This document shows positions 35,561 to 45,512 of a stretch of DNA of 64,000 nt, piece after piece. The notes under the pieces were generated by a model. That model was not told the origin of the DNA, searched no databases, and was given only the letters and a program-made list of their open reading frames with translations. This stretch comes from Zizania palustris (Eukaryota; Streptophyta; Magnoliopsida; Poales; Poaceae): positions 75,984,255 to 76,048,254 of the forward strand of contig JAAALK010000288.1 in assembly GCA_019279435.1 (NCBI GenBank), read 5' to 3'. Every line of letters begins with the position of its first letter. Positions within the stretch are counted from its first letter, which is position 1. A program made the position numbers and the translations under genes.

Positions 35561-36420
35561 TTTAAGATGACCACCCGTGGCCCTAGCGGGGTATCTCTTC
35601 ACTCGCTGGCCCTAGAGGAAGTGCCCGTGGTCAGAGAATGCATGGACATCTTCCCAGAAGATCTGCTAGGGATGCCTCCCAAGAGGGACATCGAGTTCTG
35701 AATTGAGCTTGTCCCCGAGACCACCCAAATCTCCATGCGCCCATACCGGATGGATGCCAATGAACTAGCCAAAGTCAAGAGCAATATTGAGGATTTGGAA
35801 CAGAAAGGGTACATCCGATCGAGTACCTCACCCTGGGGTGCACCGGTTATCTTCACCATGAAGAAAGACAAGACCAAGAGAATGTGCGTAGACTATAGAG
35901 CCTTAAATGATGTGACCATTAAGAACAAGTACCCGCTGCCTCAGATCGATGACCTATTCGATTAGTTGAAGGGATCCTCAGTGTTCTCCAAGATCGACCT
36001 CAGGTCAGGTTACCACCAGCTGAGAATTAGGGAAGAAGACATCCCCAAGACTGCCTTCACGTCCTGTTATGGATTATACGAGTATACTATGATGTCGTTC
36101 GGACTCACGAATGCCCCGGCCTTCTTCATGAACATGATGAACAATGTATTCATGGAGTTCTTGGATAAGTTCATCGTGGTATTCATCGACGATATCCTCG
36201 TCTACTCCAAGTCCAAGGAAGAACATGAAACCCACCTCTGTTTGACCCTAGGGAAGTTAAGGGAGCAACAGTTGTATTGGCCGGATGTTACTGCCGGTTC
36301 ATCGAGAACTTATCCAAGATAGCCAAGCCCATGACCAGACTGCTGCAGAAGGAAGTAAGGTTTGAATGGACTCCAGATTATGAAGAATGCTTCCAGACCC
36401 TTAAGAAAAGCTCGTGTCAG
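35561..36420 (+). pseudogene. Chromovirus P reverse transcriptase, with an internal deletion
   Basis: Motifs in order: KRDIEF followed by TGA (35699-35701; CGA Arg expected), MRPYRMDANELAKVK, STSPWGAPVIFTMKKD, CVDYRALNDVTIKNKYPLPQ, a TAG (35963-35965; CAG Gln expected), KIDLRSGYHQL, TSFGL-type YTMMSFGLTNAPAFF, and an intact catalytic VVFIDDILVYSKS. After KLREQQLY (near 36275) the frame jumps to AG.Y.RFIENLSKIAKPMTRLL. About 150-200 bp of the thumb/connection region are therefore deleted relative to the family. Confidence 0.88.
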
Positions 36421-37103
36421 CCCCGATTCTGACCCTGCCGGTCATCCGGAAAGACTTCCACGTCTAATGTGATGCCTCTCGCCAAGGGTTGGGGCGTGTC
36501 TTAATGCAAGACGGGAAGGTGATATCCTATGCATCTCGTCAGCTGAGGCCGCATGAGCTAAATTACCCGACCCACGACCTAGAATTGGTAGTCATGGTTC
36601 ACGCCTTGAAGATATGGAGACATTATCTTGTGGGTAATCGGTGTGAGGTCTTCACCGACCACAAAAGCCTCAAGTACATATTCACCCAACCGGACCTGAA
36701 CCTCATGCAGAGAAGGTGGTTGGAGCTGATCAAAGATTATGACTTGGGCATCCACTATCATCCAGGAAAGGCAAACGTAGTGGCAGACACCCTAAGCCAA
36801 AAAGGGTAATGTAATGCCATCATGGTGCAAGACCAGGCCCCGTTGTTATACAAGGAGATGGAAAGGTTGAATCTAGGGATCACCACCAAAGCATATCTCG
36901 CTGCCCTAGAGGCCAGACCTGTCTTAATGGACCAGATCCATGAGACACAGAAGAAAGACCTCAATATCTTAGAGATCCAGAAGAATATGAAGAAGGGTAA
37001 AGCCCCAGGGTTCTCCAAGGACGAGAACAACATCGTCTGGTTCAGAAATCAGATATGCGTGCCCAACAAGCCAGAGTTGAAGGCCCTCATCCTTCAAGAG
37101 GCC
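36421..37103 (+). pseudogene. Chromovirus P RNase H and start of integrase
   Basis: RNase H: DASRQGLGRVLMQDGKVI (start shifted in frame), YASRQLRPHELNYPTHDLEL, CEVFTDHKSLKYIFTQP, HYHPGKANVVADTLSQ (36489-36809). After a stop the linker to integrase follows (36822 onward: WFRNQICVPNKPELKALILQ). It is cut at 37103 by copia V, whose TSD AGGCC comprises 37099-37103, and resumes at 49987. Confidence 0.85.
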
Positions 37104-39140
37104 TGTTGGACCGGAAACGGCGACCAGAGGGGGGGTGAATGAGAGCTTTTAAAATTTCAGGGTAAAAATAGCCTTCTGTTTTAATTCAGTCTACTGCAGA
37201 ATAGGCTTCGAACACAACCTTCGAAGTTCTGGTTCGGAGGTATTTGACGGCTCTGAACACAGGCTTCGCAAGGATCAAAAGTTCGAAGCCAAGAAGACTT
37301 CGCTCCACCTACAACCCCGAAAAATCAACTCTGCTAAGTCAGTGCAGGCTCCGCACATAGGGTGCTTCGAGCAGGCTTTGCACTTCACCCTTCGCAGGAG
37401 TGGACTGCCCTCTGAGGACTTCGACCAAATACTTAGCGATAACAACTGGTGCTGGGCTTCGTACTTCGAAGGTCTAAACGCACACTTTGCGGACTTCGCT
37501 AAGGGCTATGACACGGGAAGAAAAGCAGCCTTCGATCAGTGCTTCGCTAGTAAGCAGCGAGGTCTAGCCTCCAGTTACACAGAGCGAACGCACTGAAAAA
37601 CACACTTCGCACAAACACACTTTGCCCAAACAGGCTTCGGTTAACTACCGCAAGCCACTCGAGGTGACACACTAAAGATCGAAGTATGCGGCGAGGTATG
37701 CAAAACAAGCTCAAGCATAAAATGCACACAGAAGCAGGGCTTCGCTGCTTGAACAGGGAACACTAAAAATGAACTCACTGGATGAATACAAAGTATGTGG
37801 TGGCTAGTACAGGCGCTCAACAATGAATGCTCAAAGTGTTAAATGTTACCTACCCAGCTCCACTATTTATAGCCACTATTCACCCATGTGAATTGACTAC
37901 TTTACCCCTAGGGTTTACACTGGTTTTGTCTCTACAGAACGGAGGGGTACAAAAGGTAGTCAACTTTATTTGGAGGCTTCTCTGTCAGTTTTGTAGAGGG
38001 GACAGCGTCAGCTTTTTCAGAGCAGACACTGTCAGCCTTTACAGTCTTGGACTCTTCTGAAGCCCCCCTTCGCACGCGAGGGGTGCGGTAGCTTCGGTGA
38101 GAAGCCTTGGGCCTGACGGCCTTCACTTCACCGAAGTCAGCCTCCGATACAGTGACAGTTTTGAGCCGAAGCCGTCAAAACTCTTGGGCCTTCGCACCAA
38201 CACCTTCGGAGTGGACCACCACGGCTTCGCAGCTTCTCCCAGCTCGAACTCCATCAGTCCATGTACCGAAGCCATGCATGGCCGAAGTACCACAAGTCCA
38301 CCTCACTCCGGAGCCAGCCTTGCTCCGAAGCCTGCTTCACTCCGAAGCCCCACCTTCGGAGTACCACCATCGAAGTCCCTCCTTCGTCCAAGGCCTCCGC
38401 ATGAAGCATTCCATGAGCCCTTCATCGCAGTGCCTCTCCCCGAGCACACTCCTCGACAAGTCTCACCCGGACCATGCCTTCGATGCACCTCGACTTCTGA
38501 GACCTTCGTCGGGTACCTTCGAGTGTCTCCCTCCGGAGCACACATCGAACACCTTGCCTCTGGTGAGGACTTGATCCACCATACTCCAAAGTCACTCCTT
38601 CCGGAGTACCCTTCGAAGTGCCTCGCCTCCGAGGACTTCGTCTCGGAGTACCTTCACCAGGAGCCACGCTCCGCACTTACTGCCTTCTCCTGGCGCACCT
38701 CGACCCGAGGTCCGACCTCGACCCCTTCGCAGCCACCGTGATGGAGCTCCCTGCTCCCCTGGCATCAAGCCTCTCGCTTGACCCAGGTTCACCTGCTACG
38801 AACCGTCCGTCGCCTTCGAAGTCCCCTGCGCACCACAGATAAGCAGACAAGTGTATCCAGTACCCCGAAGACCTCTTCGGGTTAGCAACCTTCGGCACAC
38901 ACTCCGGTGTACCGCCCAAAGTACCAAGACCTTCGGTACAACCATTTATCGTGTACTGTCGGACCTCTCCGACAGGCACAATCCGCTGCAACAGCTGCAA
39001 CAACCAAACCCACCGAACCCTTCGGTGAAACAGCCTCCGAATACCAACCTCCGAACCCCTTCGGAGGGACCCCTTCGAAACAGAGGTTAAACTCTGTCAA
39101 TCACTCATCACAGACTCCGAAACCAAACCTTGGTTTCTCA
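37104..39140 (-). repeat. Copia V 3' LTR (copy A)
   Basis: 2037 bp. The plus strand begins TGTTGGACCGGAAACGGCG and ends TTGGTTTCTCA; the LTR is read on the minus strand. A TATA box on the minus strand lies at 37864-37871. Dense CTTCGG/TTCGAAG/CCGAAG motifs create open frames on both strands that I do not regard as genes. Confidence 0.93.
37864..37871 (-). promoter_or_regulatory. TATA box, copia V 3' LTR
   Basis: TATAAATA on the minus strand. The same box is at 48734-48741 in the 5' LTR and at 40445-40452 (plus) in the inverted solo LTR. Confidence 0.55.
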
Positions 39141-39151
39141 ATCTCCCCCTT
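39141..39151 (-). other. Polypurine tract of copia V
   Basis: The minus strand reads AAGGGGGAGAT immediately before the 3' LTR start TGAGAAACC. Confidence 0.8.
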
Positions 39152-39174
39152 GATGAGTGCATTGACAATCAAAT

Positions 39175-41164
39175 TGAGAAACCAAGGGTTGGTTTCGGTG
39201 TTTGTGATGAGTGATTGACAGGATTTTACCCTCTGGTTCAAAGGGGTACCTCCGAAGGGGGTTCGGAGGTTGGATCTCTGAAGGGGTTTGGAGGCTGTTT
39301 CACCGAAGGGTTCGGTGGTTTGGTTGCTGCAGCTGTTGCAGCGGAGTGTGCCTGTCGGAGGGGTCCGACATTACACGATGACGGGGTTTGTACCGAAGGT
39401 CTCGGTATTTTGGGCGGTACACCGGAGTGTGTACCGAAGGCTGCTAACCCGGAGAGGTCTCCGGAGTACTGGATACACTTGTCTGTTTGTCTGTGGTGCG
39501 CAGGGAACTTCGGAGGCGATGGACGGTTCGTAGCAGGTGAACCTGGGTCAAGTGGGAGGCTTGATGACAGGGGAGCGGGGAGCTCCGACACGGTGGCTGC
39601 GAAGGTGTCTAGGTCGGACCTCGGGTTGAGGTGCACCAGGAGAAGGCAGTAAGTGCGGAGCGTGGCTCCGGGTGAAGGTACTCTGAGACAAAGTCCTCGG
39701 AGGCGAGGCACTTCGAAGGGTACTCCGGAAGGAGTGACTTCGGAGTATGGTGGATCAAGTCCTCTACGGAGGCAAGGCGTTCGAGGTGAGATCCGGAGGG
39801 AGACACTCGAAGGTTACCCGACGAAGGTCTCAGAAGTCGAGGTGCATCGAAGGCATGGTCCGGGTGAGGCTCGTCGAGTAGTGTGCTCGGGGAGAGGCAC
39901 TGCGACGAAGTGCTCATGGAATGCTTCATGCGGAGGCCTTGGACGAAGGAGGGACTTCGAAGGGTGGTACTCCGAAGGTGGGGCTTCGGAGCGAAGCTAG
40001 CTCCGGAGCGAGGTGGACTTGTGGTTCTTCGGCCATGCATGGCTTCGATACACGGACTGACGGAGTTCGAGCTGAGAGTAGCTGCGAAGCCGTGGTGGTC
40101 CACTCCGGAGGTGGTGGTGCGAAGGCCCAAGGGCTTTGACGGCTTCGGCTCAAAACCGTCACTGTATCGGAGGCTGACTTCGGTGAAGCGAAGGCCGTTA
40201 GGCTCAAGGCTTCTCGCCGAAGCTACCACACCCTTCGCGTGCGATGGGGGGCTTCAGGAAGGTCAAAGACTGCAAAGGCTGACATTGTCTGCTCTACAAA
40301 AAGCTGACGCTGTCCCCTCTGCAAAGCTGACAGAGAAGCCTCCAGAATAAAGTTGACTATGTTTTGTACCCCTCTGTTCTGTAGAGACAAAACCAATGTA
40401 AACCCTAGGGGTAAAGTAGTCATTTCACTTGGGTGAATAGTGGCTATAAATATGGGGGCTGGGTAGGTAACATTTAACACTTTGAGCATTTACTGTTGAG
40501 CTCCTGTACTAGCCCCACATACGTTGTATTCATCCAGTGAGTTCTTTTACTGTGTTCCTTGTTCAAGCAGCGAAGCCCTGCTTCTGTGTTGTCTTTCTGC
40601 TTGAGCTTGTTCGCATACCTCGCTAGTTGTTGTGCACCGAAGCCTGTCTAGGCGAAGTGTGTATTGTGCGAAGTGTGTTTTTCAGTGTGCGTTCGTTCTG
40701 TGTAACAGGAGGCGAGACCTCGCTGCTTACTAGCGAAGCCCTGATCGGAGCCCGTGTTTTTTATTGTGTCGAAACCCTTAGCGAAGTTCACTCAGTGTGT
40801 GTTTAGTACGAAGCCCAGCACCAGTTGCTGTTGCTAAGTATTAGGTCGAAGTCCTCAGAGGGTAATCCACTCTTGCGAAGGGTGAAGTGCGAAGCCTGCT
40901 CGAAGCACCCCGTGTGTGGAGCCTGCACTGACTTAGCAGAAGTGTTTTCGGGTTGTGGGTGGAGCGAAGTCTACTTGGCTTCGGACTTTTACTCCCTGCG
41001 AAGCCTGTGTTCGGAGCTGTCACATACCTCCGAACCAGACCTTCGAAGGTTGGTGTTCGAAGCCTGTTCCGCAGTAGACAGTATTAAAATCGAAGGTTGT
41101 TTTTAGCCCAAGTTTTTAAAAGCTCCCATTCACCCCCCCTCTGTTCGCCGTTTCCGGTCCAACA
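39175..41164 (+). mobile_element. Inverted solo LTR of the V family (copy B)
   Basis: 1990 bp starting TGAGAAACCAAGG and ending GGTCCAACA, in the opposite orientation to V's own LTRs, with the exact TSD CAAAT (39170-39174 and 41165-41169). It is inserted in V's 3' internal region about 20 bp upstream of the PPT. It makes a near-palindrome with copy A (arms about 2 kb, spacer 34 bp). The TATA box is at 40445-40452. Confidence 0.93.
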
Positions 41165-41169
41165 CAAAT

Positions 41170-42279
41170 TCAAGTTCAAGAAAATTTGAAAAAGTTTCAG
41201 CTCACAAGTGACCATGAAAACTTAGAAACGAGCCAAATCATGTCACTTGATAAAAGAATTTTCCTCCCCCTTTTCAAAAGAGTAAAAGCCCCTTCGGCAA
41301 ATCTCCCCTCTGCAAGATAAAAGCTCATAAAAACTCCCCCTGAGTTAATTTAACCCCTTGCTGGAGAGAACTCAATAATTTCTCCCCCTTTGGCAATGCA
41401 AGCATCAAGGAGCATGTAAAAGATGCATAGCTTTGAAATGGTTAGAGTTGCAAAGACACATAAAGCAACAAATATGCCATCATTTAATACCAATTATCAT
41501 GTGCTCAGCTCAATTTAACCTTTTCTAAAAACCTGATGATAGCATGTGTTTTTATCATTTTGAAATAAAAGCATCACCACTCAATCAAGGTAACTAGACA
41601 AGTAAGCAAGGACTGCGCAGAGCTAGTCAATTTCTACTCTAGACAGACAAGTTTAGTTCAAGTGGAGCATTTAAAAGCAAACTTGATGATCAATGAATGT
41701 TGTTGTTCTTTTCAGAATGTCAGGGGTTATTTGTTTGTCTACCTTATGCTTTCCAATCAGGCCAAGCCTAGGCATGAAAGCCATCAGAAGCTTAAAGCAA
41801 TGATTTTGGCATACACTACACTATCCCAGTTTAGACCAATGTGCAATGGTAAGCAGTCTAGAATAGGGTAGTGCGACAAACAAACCCACCTGGATCTTTT
41901 TGCTTTGAAGCATGCAAAACATGGATTTTTGGAATTTTGATTAAGTGAACAAATTGTTTAGCACTTGATGAGTATCCATGAATATGTAGAACAATTTTTC
42001 AAGTTGCAATGATTAGCATCCAGAGAAAAGGTGTCTTGCTATCAAGCAGATAAAAGATAGCTAAAGCAGTCCTGCCTACACATGCTAGATACAAGACTAA
42101 GTAGTGAGCATGATTTGATTTTGGAAAGAAAGCATCATACACATTAATGTTTCAGATATATTAAATAGAGCTGAGCTGACATGATTTCATGAATTATACT
42201 CAGGCATATAAGTGCAAAAGATGTAAATGCAATTTTACACATGATGAGCATATGCAAGACAATTAAAGACAGCTCCCCC
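41170..42279 (-). other. Copia V 3' non-coding region with repeated PPT-like tracts
   Basis: About 1.1 kb between the end of RNase H and the solo LTR without a credible ORF. On the minus strand it carries several GGGGGAG purine tracts (at 41263-41275, 41300-41313, 41332-41340, 41381-41391 and 42272-42280) besides the true PPT at 39141-39151. Multiple PPT copies have been described for Sireviruses. Nothing else is seen here. Confidence 0.65.
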
Positions 42280-42918
42280 TCACAAAATGCCGTAAGGGTG
42301 ACAAATACCAAGCTCCCCACGCAAGTAGGCAAATCGAGAAGCATCGAGGGGTTTAGTGAAAATATCGGCAAGCTGGTGTTGGGTATCAACATATTGAAGT
42401 TCAATATCACCCTTCTCATTGTGATCTCTGAGAAAATGATATCGCACATCAATGTGTTTGGTTCTGGAGTGCTGAACCGGGTTGTTTGCAATACAAATAG
42501 CACTAGTGTTATCACAGAAAAGTGGAACACTCTTATAATCTAACCCGAAATCCCGCAAAGTGGAAGCCATCCACAAAATCTGAGAGCAACAGCTAGCTGC
42601 AGCAACATATTCGGCCTCAGCCGTCGATTGTGCAACACTAGACTGTTTGCGGGAAGACCAGCAAACCAGAGAAGTACCCAGAAAATGACAAGTACCAGAT
42701 GTACTCTTCCTATCAATCCTACACCCAGCAAAATCAGCATCGGAATAACCTCGAAGACATAAAGATGAAGATGTTGAATACCATATGCCAAATTCGAGGG
42801 TATGTTTGAGATACCTGAGTATGCATTTTACCGCTTGGCGGTGCGAAGCTCGTGGTGAAGCCTGAAAACGAGCGCACAGACACACCGCGAAGTGTATGTC
42901 TGGCCTCGTAGCAGTCAA
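42280..42918 (-). pseudogene. Copia V RNase H
   Basis: A 212-residue frame containing TATRPDIHFAV, LRYLKHTLEFG, GYSDADFAGCRIDRKSTSG, AQSTAEAEYVAAA, FCDNTSAICIANNPVQHSRT and ELQYVDTQHQLADIFTKPLD, the full order of a Ty1/copia RNase H. The acidic positions D, E and D are present. It is separated from RT by a single-base deletion near 42930, in the stretch where SMI.GSLLYL is expected. Downstream only non-coding sequence follows. Confidence 0.92.
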
Positions 42919-44411
42919 GTAGAGGAGGGATCGATCATGCTTCGGAACTCCTTCTGATCTACGGCTTCTCCTTCTTCGTCAGGATCCAATGCTACAGATG
43001 TAGCCATTGGAGTGGCGAGGGGCTTCGCATATGCCATGTCGAATTTCTTGAGCAAGTCCTTGGTGTACTTCGTCTGGTGGACGAAAGTACCTTGTTTGCT
43101 TTGCTTGATTTGCAAACCAAGGAAAAAGGTGAGTTCACCCATCATGGACATTTCAAATTCCCTGCTCATGGTATCTGCAAACTCGGCAACCAAAGCATGA
43201 GAAGAGCCACCAAAGATGATATTATCCACATAAATCTGTACTAGAAGGAAATCTTTGCCATGCTTGAGAGTAAACAGGGTTTTATCAACAAAGCCCATCA
43301 AATACCCCCGCTCAAGCAGAAAAGACTTAAGTCTATCATACCATGCCCGAGGGGCCTGCTTGAGTCCATAAAGAGCCTTATGAAGTTTAAGGACTTTATG
43401 TGGGTACTTGGGGTTTTCAAAACCAGGGGGTTGTTTTACATAAACATCTTCACCTATGAAGCCATTAAGAAAAGCACTTTTGACATCCATTTGATAGAGT
43501 TTGAATCCCCGGGATGTCGCAAAGGCAAGCAAAATCCTAATGGCCTCAAGGCGAGCAACAGGTGCAAAAGTTTCAGTAAAATCAATCCCTTCTAGTTGAG
43601 AATAACCCTGAGCTACAAGTCTAGCCTTGTTTCTAATAATAGTCCCATCCTCCCCTTGTTTGTTTTCGAAAATCCATTTTGTTCCAATGAAATGAACATT
43701 TGGTGGAGGATCAACTAAAGTCCAGACTTGGTTTCTCTCAAAATTTTCAAGTTCCTCATGCATGGCATTGATCCAACTAGAATCAGAAAGTGCATGACTA
43801 ACATCTAAGGGCTCGAAAGAAGCAATAAAAGCAGAATTAGTGAAATGAGCATGTGAACGTGTTACCCTTTGATCAAGCTCACCAATGATCTGCTCTGGAG
43901 GGTGCATCCTTTGAACGTGATATGGAGCCTCGCGGCGGGATGCAGTCTCCCCCTCAACTTGTGCATTGGAGTGGTCCAAGATGACCGATGTCGAGGTAGT
44001 TGCTTCGGGACCTTGTGCCGAAGTGGTCGAAGCGGGGTCGGCTTCGGAGGTCGATGTCGAGGGTAGTAGGGGTTCGTCCTCGAAATCTCTGGGATCTTCT
44101 TCTTCGAAGATGGTCTGTTCCATGTCGTGTTCATTTGCCTGTTCAAGAGCAGAACTAACAGAGGGGGTTGATTCATCAAAAGTCACATCACATGACTCAA
44201 TGACAGTGTTAGTTTCCAAATTATAAACACGATACGAATGACCATGTGTAGTATAACCCAAAAAGATCCCGTCAGAAGATCGCGACTCAAATTTATCCAA
44301 GTTACCACGTTTTAGGATAAAACAACGACAGCCAAAAACTCGAAGATGAGTAACCTTGGGTTGTCTTCCAAAACGTAGCTCATAAGATGTCAAGTTTAAA
44401 ATTGAGTGCAA
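42915..44411 (-). pseudogene. Copia V integrase C-terminus and reverse transcriptase
   Basis: A 498-residue frame. Residues about 1-60 are the integrase C-terminal block (LTSYELRFGRQPKVTHLRVFG, SDGIFLGY). A variable acidic hinge follows (about 90-190), then RT: WTLVDPPPNVHFIGTKWIF, KARLVAQGYSQ, GIDFTETFAPVARLEAIR, YQMDVKSAFLNG, LHKALYGLKQAPRAWYD. The catalytic box reads QIYVDNIIFGG, with Asn in place of the second Asp of YVDD, so activity is unlikely. The upstream boundary is a TAA near 44430; the downstream one is a 1-base deletion. Confidence 0.92.
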
Positions 44412-44429
44412 GAAGATTCGGTTTGAGAT

Positions 44430-45467
44430 TTAACATGCAGTGTTCATGGCCTCAGCCCAGAATTTTCTAGGAGTCCTATGCTCATCGAGCATCGTCCTAG
44501 CCATCTCAACTAAAGTGCGGTTCTTACTCTCAACAACACCATTTTGTTGAGGAACCCGCGGAGCAGAGAATTGATGTTTTATGTCATGCTCCATGCAAAA
44601 GTCAACAAAGAGACTGTTCTTGAACTCGGTGCCATTATCACTTCGAATGAATTTCAATGCACCAGGGAGTTCAGTGAAAAGTCTCAAAGCCAAGCTCCGA
44701 AAGTGTGAGAACACTTCATCCTTGCTGGCAAGAAAGAAGACCCAAGAGTAGCGAGAGAAATCATCGACAATGACTAATACATACCACTTTCCGCCTAAAG
44801 AACTAACCCGAGAAGGACCTACAGTGTCCATGTGGAGAAGTTCTCCAGGTTGTTCAGTCATCACTGTGGTGACTGGCGAATGCGAAACGGAAATCATTTT
44901 TCCATGTCGACAAGGAGCGCAAACTAAATTCTTCTCAAACTTGAGCTTGGGCAATCCTCGGATCAGACCTAGGGCGCTCAGACGAGCGAGCAACTCAAAG
45001 CTCATATACCCTAGTCTCCTATGCCACTTCCAAAGCTCAGAAGTCGAATGTGCAACAAGACAATGAGAAGAACCAGAAGACTCAGAGAAATCAGCTCCAA
45101 AAACTCTCCCAACTCTAAAGATCTTACACACCACAACGCCATCAAAATTGAGTACTTGCGAAGTATCGCGATGAAATCGCACTTCGAAGCCCTCATCAAG
45201 CAACTGAGATACTGAAAGCAAATTGTATCCCATGTTCTCAACCAAAGCAACATCTTTGAGAGTGAAATTCGAGTTGATTCTTACCACACCTTTACCTTTC
45301 ACTCTACTCCTTCGATTGTTGCCGAAGGTGATATGTTCCATTTGCTTGGTTGTGGTGAGGCTGGAGAACCATGCTGCATCTCCGGTCATATGGCGCGAAC
45401 AACCGGAGTCCATGATCCACATGCCCTCCAAGCCTCGATCTGTCGCCTAGACATGATAAGAAAATCT
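44430..45467 (-). pseudogene. Copia V protease and integrase core
   Basis: The 333-residue frame 45431-44430 holds the protease active site MDSGCSRHMTG (residues 7-17), then the integrase zinc region (H137; Tyr142 where the second His is expected; C171 and C174). The complete DD35E triad is D202, D265 and E301. It ends in a TAA just before the segment that continues in the next frame. Between gag and this frame three stops fall within about 70 bases (45515-45450). Protease and integrase catalytic residues are kept, but the zinc finger has lost one ligand. Confidence 0.9.
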
Positions 45468-45512
45468 CGATCACTCAGTGCTGGGGTGAGTGAAAATATG
45501 ACGAGGCATCCA

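Noticed and set aside
38097..40350. Long open frames (up to about 214 codons) on both strands
   Set aside because: They run through CTTCGG-rich LTR sequence, occur in mirrored form in each LTR copy and show low-complexity products.
37104..41164. Terminal inverted repeats suggesting a DNA transposon
   Set aside because: The inverted ends belong to two LTRs of the same copia family in opposite orientation, each with its own TSD; the third copy at 47974 is the paired 5' LTR.
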